Of a stretch of DNA of 64,000 nt, positions 27,501-42,500 are shown in pieces. Position 1 is the stretch's first letter, and every line of letters starts with the position of its first letter. This DNA comes from Rhinopomastus cyanomelas (taxonomy: Eukaryota > Chordata > Aves > Bucerotiformes > Rhinopomastidae), in NCBI GenBank assembly GCA_013400115.1, contig VXBP01003681.1, positions 248,001 to 312,000 on the forward strand, written 5' to 3'. The position numbers and the translations under genes were made by a program. Below the pieces are notes generated by a model. The model ran no database searches. It had not been told where the DNA came from and saw only the letters and a program-made list of their open reading frames with translations.

Positions 27501-30500
27501 TAGACTTCAGCACTGAATACACGTGTGTAGCTTATGATGGTGTCTTTTTTTATTAAAACGGAAACAAATTTTGAGCATTATTTCACGCTCAGTAGCTTCC
27601 AACCTGTAGCAGCTCAAGACACACTGGAAGGGCCACTGGCCACACTCGAACAGTTTCAGACTCTGAGATTTCAGTTGTTTGCTAAAGCTGTTGCTCTGAA
27701 AAATTAGAGAAGGAGGAGCTGTGTATTTCTTCTGTGAGGATGGCAAGAGCACACTCTGCACAAGGACATGGTTGACAAACAACGTAATGCTGTGTGAAGA
27801 GCAGTGGTATTGCACACGTTTGTGTACGTGCACTTCAGAAACTGAGGTCCTTCACTGATGCCCGCGTGGTACACTCACTGACCCTGGATCATACATGTAC
27901 TATCCTGCTTTTTCAGTGGAGGCTTTAATCTTCTTACACAGAGGACTATTTGACCTGAGACAGGAGAAACCTTTTCCAGCTGGCTCATGCCTAAGTTAAA
28001 TTTTAATATGAAATGCAGATTGGTGAGGTGAGATAGCTGACTTACTCAGGTGAGGACTGGGGGTAGGATGTTTCAGATACCACTGGCACAAGGTATTTCT
28101 GCATCTTCGTGTGCTGCCCTTCAGAATATGTTGCTCAGCCTTTTTGTGCTGGGATCTCCCTGACATGGTTAGAAAAACAAAACGCTTTTGCAATTTCTTT
28201 GAGTTAAGCGGGATCAGTTTCCTCGTTTGACTCATTGTACAGTCCCACAAACAATTGTGTTGGCACAACTAAGAGAGCAGCATGCTGCATTGCCTGGACA
28301 GGAATGAGTGGTAGAGACCAAGAGAAGAAAGCCTGGAAATATGTTGTCTGTGGCAATATCTTCAGCTAAACATATCACCAAACAATAGTCTCCCATGAGA
28401 CAGAAGCTCTCTTGAAGCTGGCGTGGTTATTTTAGGATTCTCTTTCAACACGAAGAGGCAAGGAATGTGCCCCCAGACACATGAAATGTCTGCAGAGCTG
28501 GACTGAGTAAGGACTGCGTAAGACACATAGGGCTTTGCACTGGATGCATTTAGCACAGGTGCCAGTTGCTGAAGTAACTGTTCAAAGCTATGATCTCAAC
28601 CTGTCAAACTCTAAAAGTGTGCCAAAGCAGTTGGTATCCTCTGAGTTACTTGTACATGAGACTCCCAGCAGACAGCTACAGTGCTGTCAGTGCTTGGAGT
28701 ATTTTCTAATAACAGGCATGCCTAGACATAAGTAAACGTGGGGCATTCCACCTTCCAACATCACATCAGTTTCTTGCAAACTTTCACAATCCTGCTTTTT
28801 AAAATTTTAATTGAAATAACTATGTACTTTATAGAATGCCAGTAAGTAAAATTGTCAGAATTGAGGAAACCAGTTGCTATTTCTTAATGGCTGGCTTCTC
28901 ATGCTGTTCTCTAAGTCCCTCAGAACTTTCCTTTTGGAGTATTTTCACGTCTTTATTTCCATATTCAAGCACTTTCTACACATGAATTTTTTTGTTCATG
29001 GCTATATTGATTATGCCCTTCCCGCTAACTGTTGCGTTCATGGCTGAATTTTAACACCTGGGCTAGTGGGGCTGCCTGAAAGGCCATTGAATTACACAAC
29101 TGTCCACAGGTGGCACTGGGCTTTGCTCTGAGCTCTACGTACACGATCTGTGTATTGGTACTAAGCTTTGAGAGTGCTGTTAAAAGGCAGCATTTCAGAA
29201 TATTCTGGTCTTCAGCCTTACTCTGCTAATTGCTTACTATCTTTGTTTTCACAGCTAAGCCCACCACAGAACTGCATACTCTAAAAATTGGGGTGTTTTG
29301 TTATGTGCTTGTTTTGGCTTCTATGCATTGGAAGAAAATTGTGTTTGCCAGTCTCTTGCTGCCTCACGCGCACCCCCCAGTCTTTTTCTCTTGTTATCTT
29401 CTTGGGACAGTACTGTTTCTTTAATCTTTTGTTTGCAGTCAGTTTGTTTTCATTATTCTTCCGAACAATTTTCTAACTTGATCATAGAATCATAGAATCA
29501 TTAGGGATTGGAAGTGACCTCAAAGGATCATCCAGTCCAATCCCCCCTGACACAGCAGGATCACCTAGACCAAGTCACACTGTAGCACATCCAGGCAGGT
29601 CTTAAACGTCTCCAGTGAAGGAGACTCCACAACCTCCCTGAGCAGCCTGTTCCAGTGCTCTGTCACCCTCACTGTGAAGAAGGTCCTTCTGATATGTATG
29701 TGGAACCTCCTATGTTCCAGCTTACAACCATTGCCCCTTGTCCTATCACTAGACTGTTATTGCAGTAACAGTTTGAAAATCAGCAATGCCAGCTCTTGAA
29801 ACGGGAGTCTGAAACATTAACTGATCAGAATGCGTCCAGAGTAACAGAAAAGAAACATGAATTAACTTCCCTTATTTTGCAGTTTACTTGCAACTAGTCA
29901 TTGCCTCTGCCACACTTGCATTACACTTCTACCATATTTTTTCTCTGCTAACAAAGGAATTGATTGCTTGCTTTTCAGATGCTGGGTGAGAATCTGAGAG
30001 GAGAAATGACTGTCGTACCCACAGGAGCCAAGATCTCTCTGAGAGATAGCAAGTTTATTCAAGTGATTGCCAAATCTCTAAGTATCAGCAGCAAGGAGGT
30101 AGATACTGCAATATTTAGAATTAAACTCATGTAAAACTATAAACTCGGTTAAATGAACCTGGCTTAAAGATGAACTGCAAAGCTGAAAGATGAATGAAAC
30201 ATTGGAGCTTTTATATCACCTTTTAGTGCTGAATGTCTCAGCTAACCAGCTGGATTAGGGAGAAAGGATACCATGACAAGCATAATATTAAAATGCTTTT
30301 AATTAAAAACATACTAACTTTTTTCTCCCCTGTCTTTGTATCCCCATCTTGGGTTTATTTTCTTGGCTGGCTGGTTGCAATAACAGGCTTCAGACAGTTA
30401 CTGTAATTGGGGTATCAATGATACAAAAAATTGCTTTGTATTTTTGGGGTCAAATGCATTGACATTTTGGAGCAATCCGAATAATAATGGGTAAAACAGC

Positions 30501-33500
30501 ATAATTGTACAAGCAGTCGTACAAGACTGATACTAAGGAAGCACTATGATGCAAGCGTAAATTGTGGTGGTTAGTATTACTTCCTTCCAACTGGAAAATC
30601 AGAAAATGTAATATAGATTGTAAGTTACAAGTATTTGCTTTTCTCTTGTCTTAGATTCAGGGAAAATGGGATTTTTAGTAGCTAGGGAATATTGAATGTG
30701 TGTTTCTGAATAAGAGTAAGAAATGGAAGGATATTCAGGGAGCCTGTAGGGCTTGTCAGTGGATGTTTGAATCGTAGAATTTCCTGGATTGGAAGGGACC
30801 TCCAAAAGTCATCTAGTCCAGTCTCCCTTCAGTAAGTAGGGACATTGTCAACTAGATCAGGTTGCCCAGAGCCTTACCCAGCCTCACCTTGAATATCTCC
30901 AGGGATGGGGCCTCAACAACCTGGGCAGCCTGTTCCAGTGTTCAACCACTCTCATACTAAAGAACTCCTTCCTAACATCCAATCATCCAATTTAATTCTA
31001 CCTTTCTCTAATTTGAAACCATTTTGCCTCATCCTAACACTGCAGGCCTTTGTAATCAGTCACTCTCCATCCTTCTTGTAGCCCTCCTTCAGGTACTGGA
31101 AGGTCACTATCAGGTTCCCCTGGAGCCTTGTATTCTCCAGGCTAAACAAACCCAGCTCCCTCAACCTGTCCATACAGGTTATATAAAGATCTGAGGATCA
31201 CATGATAAAGTTGATCCGGTCTTGAGGAGACTGGACTATATGGTCTTTCCCAAATACTTCCAGTCCCATTTCTTTACTGCACTGTGTGTATTATGTGTAA
31301 CTATGGCAGCACAGATGGTGATTAATGTGTGCCCCTTAAATGGTATCTATAGATATCAGGTAATTGTAGTGTTGCTAGGGAGGAATATAAATCTTACGGA
31401 TGTGAGACTGTCCAAAGGTAAAATAGACATGAGTCGTCTTTCCTTACAAGAACTAAATGCTACCATTTTTAAATAGCCAAATGACTAATTTGGAAACTTT
31501 ACATGAAAGCAAAGGCAATGTGTTTTTATGACTTGGACATCAACCACATTAGAGGCAAGGCTGGTATTAAATGTTTAATTTTACTTGTTTTTCAGGAGTT
31601 AGCAGCTGTAAGAGACGCATTAATTCCACCTCTGGCTTGTGCTGCAGCTAAACTGGGTGACATAGATGCACTAAGAACCATAGCAGAAATGGTAATGTAA
31701 AATTAACAGTTGGTACAAAACAAGAGTTACTAAATAGAGCTGCAAATAACAGCACAAAACTATACTTACTGGGAAGCAAGTCTTAGAATCAAGGTGCTTT
31801 GAGTAATACAGTTGGTTTCTAGGCTACTCAGCCCTCAGTCTTTGCTTTTAAAAACTGGTATGTTCTTCCCCCCAGTCTGGCTCTCCATGGTTTTTCTGAG
31901 CTGTGAAAATACAGGTAAATTAAAATGCAAGTTCTTATCTGCTAACTTTGAAATTTTAAAATGGTTTGTGCTGCTTTCTTGTGCTTAGTTTTCTTTATGC
32001 ATATTCACCCAGCTTTTGGATAAAAATCTGTTGTGATTTTAAAAAAAAGAACTTGAAAATGATGTTTAAGTAAAACAGTGCAGTGCTAGTTCAGGATTGT
32101 TGTCCCCATAACTCTAACCTGAGTTGCACATGACACAGAGAAATGCCTCTCTTTTTTTATCATCTATTTTTTTCCTCTTGGCATTTATTTACCTTCTGTT
32201 AATGGGCTTTAAGAAAGTGTAAATACATCTTCAAAATAACAACAAAGACCAGTAAAATTAGCAGACTACAGGCACAAAGCTGCTCTATGGTGTACTGCAG
32301 TAAAGAGCATATCTGAAGGGGCTGCAAAGAGAACATATGTAGAGGGGACAACCTGTAACAGGTGGAATAAATATCTCTGTTGGTGCTAAGACAACAAGAT
32401 AAAGTAAATTTGACAAGCTTAACATTTCGGCAAATTTAAGATTTTATCTGTTGCATCTACCGTTGTACCGACGACTTAATGTGCAGCCATTATCTTTTCA
32501 GCATGTGAAGCATCTCTCCTTTTCTAGGGTGGAAACTTGAGCTGTGGAGACTATGATGGCCGAACTCCACTTCATATTGCAGCCTCCGAAGGACACTTAC
32601 CATTAGTTGAGTATTTGTTGACATCTGGCGCAACTGTTTATGCTAGAGACAGATACGGATCTACCCCACTGCTGAATGCAATCAAGTTCAGGTAACAATT
32701 TATGCACCGCTCTGTGTAAAGTTTATAAACCTTCTATCATTTTGCATTTAAGGTCCACCCCTGTATTTTGGTCTCAGCAGTTGTGTGTAAATGACAGCAA
32801 TGAAACGAACACAAACCAACTTCATTGCAGAGGATGTGACTAGTCTGAATTAAAAAAAAAGATTTTTTTTTTTTAAGTAACGTGAAATTAAACGTGGTGT
32901 GCGTGCAGAATTTTAACATAAGGTAACATGTTGCTGCATTTCTGCCAGGACTTTATCTGTAATTTCAGGGATTTCTTTGTTATGAGGCTTCCTTATAAAA
33001 CAGAGCCAAACTGATCTATCCTTTTGACTGTCAGAAGTGAATGTAGGACCAAGGGCTGTCTGTTTTCTTTCTGCCCTTCTCTTTCTCTTCAAGACCAGAC
33101 TGTTTCAATTGGCACAAAATACACTGGTAGATTAACATGTTTTATCCTTTCCCTTACTCCAGTGCTTTCCTGACTCTCTTGCTTGGTGACTGGTTTTTCG
33201 ATTTTTCCCTTCCTCCCACTCATAATTAAATGGGATGGCTGCGTGGCTCTGCCTGATTTGTGGATTTCCTCTTCCTGTTGTTCTGGGTGCCAGCATTTCT
33301 CGACTGGTGATCAAGGACACGTGATCTACTGGTCTTTTTCCATGTTGTATAGTCCTAAGGAATGGCCGCAGCACAGAATGGGAAAGTAATCAAATATCAG
33401 TTTAATTTAAAACCACTTCGTTTATTTAGCCTGGGGATTCACAGAGCCATTGGTCTGCTAACATGTTAGAAGCTGCACACCCTAATCTTGTCTTGTTTCT

Positions 33501-36500
33501 TTGATCCCCTCTCAGGTCCTTATCTCATATTCAGTCTGTATGATGGCAAGAGAAGCTTTTTCTCTGTGAAGGAGCTTGAAGCGATAGAGTTTTCATGGCC
33601 TTCATGGATGTCTGTCCCCAAGTATTCCTGCAGCTTTCTAATGCTGACAAGTTCACCTGGTCTATCAGGCTCGACTTAGCTGCCTGGGAGGTCTGACAGT
33701 GCTAGTTCTGCATTGACTGCAGGAATTACTCGAAGGCTTCTTCTGCCTCAAAGACAGCTTTCTGTCTCAAAGATGTAGAAACCTCAACAGGGATCTATTA
33801 ACTGGAGACTCAAAGTTCTATATGGCCACACTGTGCTATTGCCATACCTACTGCATAGGCCCCGTGACTTTGTAGTTGTTGCTGTACTTCATGAATGTAT
33901 AAGCCCTTCAGTGGCAAGCCCTTAAAGTCTTAAAGCAAAAACAAGCCCAACAGCAAATCAAACAAATAACCTTGCAGTTGAATAGAGATGGCTCTGGTCC
34001 AACGTGAGAAAATACTAAAGCACTAGATACCATTAGATGTTCCTGCAAATCAGGCACCAACTTTTTTTACCGCACCCATCTACCGCCTGAGGAATTTCAC
34101 ATGAGCTTGTTGTTTGGATTCCTTAGCGTTGCCACTCCTATATTAGACTCCTACTATGACTCTTAAGCTCTTTAAAACTGCACACCCATTTTGATATAGG
34201 GAACAGTAAAAGGAAACTGCACCATAACCATTTTCAGTTTCTCTTTTTGTTTCTGCTGTTGGAATGAGAGGAAGGGTTGACTTAGAACTGATCTTGTAAA
34301 TGTGTATTTATGTGCAGTGCTCACACTGCATTTCACACTGATGAGCTTATAAAGAAGAATGGTAAAGATCAGACAGCTGTAAATGTGCGTAATTAGATAC
34401 CCACTGAAGAGATTTCTGCTACAGAAATATTTAAATTCTGTTTATTAAACAGCTGCATGTGGACAGTGAAGAGATTACCCTGCTGCAGTGCACAGAGTGG
34501 CAGAGAGTGAAGAAGGAAAACTGATCTTAATGAACAGTCAATGCTTTAAACTGTTTAATATTGTAAATTTCTCAATTTTACTGAATATTGCATCAGCTTA
34601 ATCCCATTTTCTGAGGATTAGTATTTGTTTAATTGGCATTTAACTGCAGTACAGTATCCACTCATCTTAAGAATAGCTTGCTTCCAGTTTTTTATGGCAC
34701 ATTTCTCAGCAGCCTGCCTTTTAACCTAGCATGCAAACCTATATAATGATGACTAATTTCTCTTTTCCATATAATAATTTATAAAGATGATCAGGAATTA
34801 TGTCTCTTCTTAAAAGCTTCTTAACATAGAGCTGTTAGCTTGGTAGCCCAGAAACTTGATCTATGTCAGTGATAGTCTCTTAATTTTATTTTTTTTACTT
34901 TAAGTGACTCTTTGTTTCTTTGGATGGCAAAATGTGGAGTCCATTTCCAAGTAAGAAATAAACTACTACATTTCCGCTTTTTCATTTGTAACTCTGCAAT
35001 TTGCATGCAGTTTCATTCACTTGATGCACAAAGCTAAACAGACCACTGTTAATTTAGGCCAGTTGCTTGACGTATCAAAATTAGTAGCATTCCTTTAATT
35101 TCTTGGAGTACCCTCGAGGGACAATTCATGATAACAAAACTCTCTATGCAGGAAAATGTCTTGGATTTAAATTGTGTATATTTTATGTAGTAAAAACACT
35201 TCCATTTACTAGTAGAACAGTGGTAAAAGATTGAAAATAGGGAGTTGCTCATACAGTGCTGTGAGAACATCAGATTAGAGGCAGTAAAATTACCTCCCAC
35301 GTAAATATGAATTTAAATACTTGCTATTTTGCAAGGTTACATTTACATTACTTCAGGAAATCTAAGGCAGAGTGAAAAGTCTAACCACCACTGACTCCAG
35401 AAGTGCACTCAAGCCTGTCCTTACTGTATTTGAGCATAACATTCCCACTGATCCCATGCAGAAAACCGAGTAAGTGAAAATAAGCTGACCCTGTCACAAC
35501 CATTCCAGTTGCTAGGGAAGCAAGTATGAAAAAGAATGAAGCCAGTCAAGTTTGGATATACATTACACCTGCATTTCTTTAAAGACAGTTGGTGGAAGGT
35601 GTGCACCCTAAGGCCCAAATCCTGCAAACTCTTACATGTGTGTTAATTTAACATGTGTGATTCATTCCTTTTGAAGTTGATTCACTTTTAGGAAGTGTCT
35701 GCCAAGCTGAGGCCCAAGTTGATGCATTCTGTACAGCACCATGGTTGCCGTGAATCCAAAGCAAACTAGTAAAAGTTCAGATGTCTTTATCCGGTGCTCA
35801 AAGTTTGCCCATCACAGTGAATGCTGAAGACCATGGAATCGTTTCTTTTGCCATGTATCCATTAAAATATTAGTATACATTGGGGGAGTTTTATTTCCAG
35901 TGCCATCACTAATGGAATCTGGCAAGGAAGAGAAACCAGAAATGTATTTTTCTATTTGCCTTTTCCTTCAGAGAGCAGATAATGACAGTGGTAGTATCAA
36001 AAGGCTAACTTGAATAAAATACACAAAACAGCTTTGTTTCTATAACCTGGGTCTGACCAAGATCCATGGCTGGTTAACAGAGTGCAGTATGAAGAGGGCA
36101 GTGACAATAGCTCCTCATGGTTTTACATACCAGATGGGGCTAGACTGGACAAGCAGCTGTGCACTGCAGGGTAACATGGGGATATTTGCCTTCCCTATAC
36201 ACCTGGGATTTTCATTACCTAGCAGTTGCCCTGCTCTTGGTTTTGTGCTGTTCATGGGAGTTGCATTTGAACCATTTCCGAGAAGTTCAAGGCTTGTGAC
36301 ATCAGCTGAACTGAACTATTTGAGGCTTTTATAAAGTAAGAGAAGCACTTAGAGAAACAGCTTCTAAAGATAAAATACCTCTCATGTGCCTAAGACATTA
36401 TAGTATCAGAAAATTCACAGCTAGCCTCTTGAATTATGAACAGTGCTTAAGTAGGGCTTAAGTTTCTGCAGAATGTAGATGCCATTTGGGCGCAAGTAGG

Positions 36501-39500
36501 AACACGCTGTAGTGCGACTTGTGTCCCACATAGGTTTCATGTGGAGTGATGGGAATGTAGAGGTTGCCCATTTGCTTTGTTGCGTGGTTCAGTTTTTTAT
36601 AGTCACAGTACTAAGTTTGACACTTACGTTCTGCATTACTATTTGTCCCCATTCATCCTCCCCTTCCCTCAACAAGCAATGATCTAGACCACTTCCTCTT
36701 CTTCCTGCCATACCACTAAAAGTGATTTGGAGTGATTTCTAGCTGTGAGGATATTGTACTTCTATCTAGAAATGGGTACACCCAATTTCCATGCTTAAGG
36801 ATAAGGAAAAAAGTGGTTTTAAATAAAATTAATTTAGATTTGCTGTATCAAATGTTTGAGGTAAATGCCCCCAAGTCTGTCCATTTTAAAGACTTGTAGA
36901 GTCCTGGTCAGAGTAGTGCTGGGTGTGTGGCACAGGTGAAGTGCTTTCTGGAGGGAATCTCACTACCTGTGAGGAATAAATAGCAACAACAGGGGAAAAG
37001 CAAAGCCTAGCTCTTCACTGGAATCTACGCATACAGACTTTATAGTGATAATATATTGAGGGAAGATACCACACAACATTATGTCAGAAGAGGGGTGGTT
37101 AGCAGATCAAGAGAGGTTCTTCTCCCCCTCTGCTCTGCCCTGGTGAGACCACACCTAGAGTATTGTGTCCAGTTCTGGGCTCCTCAGTTCAAGAGGGATG
37201 TGGAGCTTCTGGAGAGAGTTCGGTGTAGGGCAAAGAAGATGATAAAGGAGGTGAAGCACCTCTCTTACGAGGAGAGGCTGAGGGAGCTGGGTCTCTTTAG
37301 CTTGGAGGAGACTGAGGGGTGACCTCATTAATGTCTAAAAATATGTGAGAGGTGGGTGTCGGGAGGATGAAACCGGGCTGTTCTCGGTGTCATGTAGTGA
37401 TAGGACGAGGGGCAATGGTTGTAAGCTGGAACATAGAAGATTCCACATCAACCTGAAAAGGAACTTCTTCACGGTGAGGGTGACGGAGCACTGGAACAGG
37501 CTGCCCAGGGGGTTTGTGGAGTCTCCTTCACTGGAGATATTCAAGACCCGACTGGACGGGTTCCTGTGTGACTTGGTTTAGGTGATCCTGCTGTTGCAGG
37601 CGGATTGGACTAGATGATCTTTCGAGGTCCCTTCCAATCCTTAGTGATTCTATGATTCTTTGATTCTACGATTACTGCTTTATATACTTAGTGCTGTTCC
37701 ATAGCAGAGCTTTTATTTTAAAAAGTGTGGTTTCTTCCTGTGATTTTTGAGTAGAAGTTGGGAAATGAGGAATACTCCAGAGCAGTCACTGGAGAGTAAG
37801 CAGACCTTCTCTATATTCAGTTCTGCACCCAGTGTGAGCCAAATATGTTCTACTTTAATCTATTTTAGGTCATGTTTCTTTTCAACTAATTACTGCTTAA
37901 GACTGACCTAAAAGTTTTATACATGTAGAATTCATCTTCTTCACTGCAGATTGAAAAATAGGAGGCCATGCCATAATCTGCTGTCTCAAGGAGAATCCTA
38001 GTGGATGACCAGCCATGTTGTAAGGGACTCACCCGAGGAAATATTTTAGATAACTGAACAAACTTGCAGTGTGTGCTGTTCCAGCAATGCTTTAACATGG
38101 ACAAAAAGGTTTAATTTTTTTCTGGCTGTCAAATGAAACACAATATAATTAAAAAAAATCTACCTGGTAGGCTAAGGAACCTCAGTTTGGAAAAGCAGAA
38201 TCATTCCTATAGCTTCTATACAGCAATTTGTTTAACTTATAAATTAAGATTTATTCATGCTAAGATGGATTTTCGTGAAAAGAAGCTGAACTGCTGTGGC
38301 AGGGGGATTGGACTAAGTGATCTTTTGAGGTCCCTTCTGATCCCTAATGATTCTATGATTAGATAAACAGTTTAGCACAGTTCTAAAATGAAAAAAACCC
38401 CATGACTGTCTCCAAGAAAATGCAAGTGATTAAGCAGAACATGTATGTGAGCTTATATTTTAATTGTAATTAATACAACTGAGGTTTTAGGCTTGGAAAA
38501 ACCCATTTATATGAGAATTTATATAAGAATACTTACCACAATTTTGAAGCCCTAAAAACCTGAATAGCTTCTACACTAACCTAAACATTCATTGCTTATC
38601 TACAAGACATAAGTTTTATTAAGACGTACATATGGACATTGTGTTCTCCAAAATACAGGAACGATGCAATGTAATAAATGTCCTCACTGCATGTATTTTG
38701 ATCATTAATATTGCAAGCGTAAAACTAAGCTAGCACTAAGGTAAAGAAAAGAAATATTCTTTATCATCAGATGAATGCATCTCTTTCATTTTCAGAGCTG
38801 AATTTAACACTTTAATTCACTTAGTATGTGAATGATTCTTTGATAGTGTGGGCAGATCTGTTTACTACATTTTGTCACCTTGAAGAAGGTTCATTGATTC
38901 TGTGATGGTGGTGAACATCATGTAAGGACTTTCACTGACTGTGGATATGAGTAATGCTGGATTTAGGGGGGAAAAAACCAACCTACCAGTCACAACACTT
39001 TCTCTGTCTTTTCTATTCCTTTCATAAAGGCACATAGAAGTGATTAATCTGTTACGAGAAACGGGAGCGCACCTTTCAAGCCATGATGTAGAGAATATTG
39101 GAAGCATACTCTGCAGGTAAATGTGATATAAGGTGAGGAGGCCCTAAAATTTGGGTGGAGTGGGACGGTTTTTCTGAAGAGACTTTCAGAATGGAGAACA
39201 GCGTGTAGATAACTTCCAAGAAACAGTTGGGTCCTTGGCATGTGATGAGGCTATTTCTGTGCTAGATTAATAACGAGGAAACAAATGAAGTGATTAAATT
39301 ATCAATCAACTCTGCACCGAAGCATCAGTAACTCAAGAGAGCCCCCCAAAAAAGAGTATTGTGGAGATAAATGCACTGGAAATAAACATGCCCCAGGCTT
39401 TCCAAGCACTTTCACTGAGAAAGAGTGAGGAGGAAGCTGTGTAAGGCGTGATTTAATTATTAAATTTTAAAATTAACTAAATCAAATAGACAAATAGGTT

Positions 39501-42500
39501 TAATCCCAGAACTTTTGAACAACTGCTCACTGTCTCTGTATTTAAAATCATTCTAATTCTCTGTTAACGCTGGTTTTTCATGCAGTTGCTTTTGATATAA
39601 AAGGTAGTTTAGTGGTATGTGTATATATTATTAGAAGAAATAGATGCTGACTTCCTTTTTTTTACCCACTGTGATCATGAATTACAAACCACTCTGAAAA
39701 TTGTGAGAAGGTCTCATGTATTTCCTAAAAACTCATTATAGTTTTTACTTCTTCCTCTACTACTTCAATTTCTTCCTTTTTTGGCTTCACAAAAACAAAA
39801 CAAGGACTGGCTATTCTGTCAAGATTTGGCAGGAAAACATGGCACTTGCAGGGAACAGCCAGTGCTGTGTATTTTCTACAAAACTGTAAGATCAAGGTAA
39901 AACTACAAAGTGTTCTGTGTGGAGACTGGACTCTGTCCTTTGAGTAGTTCTGGACTCAAGAAATACTATCTGGAGTGTTGTTGTAATGTGCTCAGAGGAG
40001 ACTGGGTAGTAAGACTTGTACCATGAAGTTAAAATATGCCCTTCCCAGGGCATTGCAAGTGGTAGGACAGAGCTAAACCCTTGGCTTACTTAGTTTACAT
40101 TTGCCAAGCAGGCAAGAGGAGTGGCTTAGGGAATTACATTCCTCTGGAAATAAACTGGTCCCTTACTTAGCCCTGGTGCCACATGCAGAACCAGTTTGGC
40201 TAGCTGACCTGAGAATACTATATCGAAAAAAGAAGAGAACAAGAGTCCTTTAAAGAACAAGTCATTGTGATGCAGTTTATTACAGCATTTTAAGGAAGAG
40301 TGTACACCCTGCACAATCTCCTGTTGTTCAAAGCTAGTATTTTTAAAGATAAACACTTAAGGTATTTTGAACATGCATCGATACTAGTAAGTTTAGTATG
40401 AAAACAATCTTCCAAACAGGATGTGAGTGCATGCGTGTGCAGAGGCTGAATGAGGACTTGGCAAGGACTGCCGTACTGAAGACGAAGCAGGGAAGAGACT
40501 CTCCCAGCGTTTTGTGGGTCAGGAGTCAGGGCTGTAGCTGTCTCCTGGCTGGCAGCTAGAGTAGCATCCAGAACCAGATGTGTGCCCACTGACAGACAGC
40601 ACTGCAGGGCCTGTACCAGGAGCGTAGCCATCCTGAGGCAGCAGACGGGCTTTGAGGCAGCACTGAAGTGTCTGTGAAGCAGCGGTTCCCTACGCTGCGC
40701 CTGCAGAGCTGAAGAGCTTTCTTACCTTGTGCTCTTTTAGGGGGTCTGGCATAGTCTTTTGCACCCACAGAACATTATTCAGATACTTAAAAGTTACTGT
40801 ATCATCCTTCTGCCAGAATGTCTCGGATACTTTCTTCTGGAGTACCCTCAGATGACCTGACTGACACACTTATTTTTCCAGCATGCTTGAGATCACTTCT
40901 GTCCTACTTCTTACCTCTTTCTTTCAAGTCTTCTCTGTAGACACTGTCTCTGCCATTCACAACAGTCAGTATGTTCACATGGTCAAGCTACTTACAGGAC
41001 AAGCTGTTTATGACATCTTCCCTCTAATTTAAACTGTTTTTCTACATCTCTTCTATCTTGTAATGTGCCTTAAGTGTGCAGGTTGTCGCTGAGGCATTAG
41101 ATGAACTTTTGGAGGTTTAGAAAGCCAAAGCTGCTTTCTGAAAAACTCCAATTTCTACACATAACTAACTTTATTTTTTTCCTACCATACAGTTCTCTGT
41201 AAGTTAGAAGCTGTTATCATGTTTTCCGTCTTGCTACTTCAAAAAAACTAGCTTTCATAGAAGACTGTTCTTTTTAGAGTAATGACCTTAGTATAGAACA
41301 GTTCATTTGAAAGATTTTGGAGATAAAATAAAAAGAAATATGCTCCTTGAGCATCAGTGACATCCAGGTTAGAGCTGGACAGCATCAACAAGAACTCTTG
41401 CCTAGGAAGTGGAGATGCACATAAGTACAGCCAAGATGATTTAATAATTAGATCCTGCATGATTCCGTTGGCAGGGTTGTTTTTAGGAAGTGAGAGGTAT
41501 TAATCTGCTTTTTTGAAATAATCTGTTGATGTTTGGTGTCTGGTTCATGACTTTGTTTTGAGCTGAGAAAGAGATCTCAATGTTATTAGTAACCTGTTAA
41601 AAATGCCAGAATATATTGTCATATTGCAGTAGTATTGTCATGTGTCTGCAAAACCAAACCATGACAAGATAAATTGGGACACTTGGACTCATTGTGAAGG
41701 CTTGTCAAGTTCTGCAGTTGGTAAACAGCTGCTTTGGTTTTGTTTTATAAAGGAAAGAAAGCCTGCGTAGAATGGAGATACTCTGCTCCAGTCTGTACTT
41801 CACAAAATTAATAGGGCCACAAAGCCAAACTAGCTTTCTGTTTCATATTCTTAGATTTCATAAAATGATAAGATTTAGTATTCAGGGATGCAGTATTTCA
41901 AAGTCAACAGCTTTCAGAATAAAAAACCTCTTCAATTTAACATAAACTTGGGAGTTAAGGTTGAGGAAGAAGGGTAAATATGCTTCTGAAGGAACTAGGA
42001 CTAAGATTCTAATGTCTGCTGTCTTTCAGAGACGTGTGTCTCAGCTGAGAGGCACGTGAAGATACTAGCTAAGAGCAGCACTCCTAAATGTGTCCAGGCT
42101 AGAACAAACCATGCCTCGCACTGGACTTTAACTTGATTTTTTTGAGGATATTCTTTTTTAAAAAAAGTATTTTCTGTCAAGGTGATGATAGGCCTATAAA
42201 AAAGAAAGTCTTTCCTGATTGCTTCATAAGACACTGGCAAAGTATAATTGCTGAAAAAGCAGAACTTTTCAGGAACTTCTTCCTCGTTCGTAATCTAAAT
42301 CTTCTCACTTTTGGTTTGAAGCCATTGCCCTTTATCCTATGACTACAAGCCCTTATAAAAACATCCCTCTCTGGATTTGCTGTCAGATACTGTAAAGCCA
42401 CAAAACATTTCCCCAAACTCTTCCTTTCTCAAGGCTTAACAACCCTACCTCTCTCATCCTGTGTTTGTAGGAGAGGTGTTCCAGCCATCTGAACATCCTC

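Larger units (their letters stand above)
32692..39029 (+). other. ASPG intron 12
   Basis: 6.3 kb intron. It contains a sense CR1 fragment (37,084-37,673) and a second CR1 tip (38,293-38,361). The remainder is unique AT-rich sequence. Confidence 0.8.
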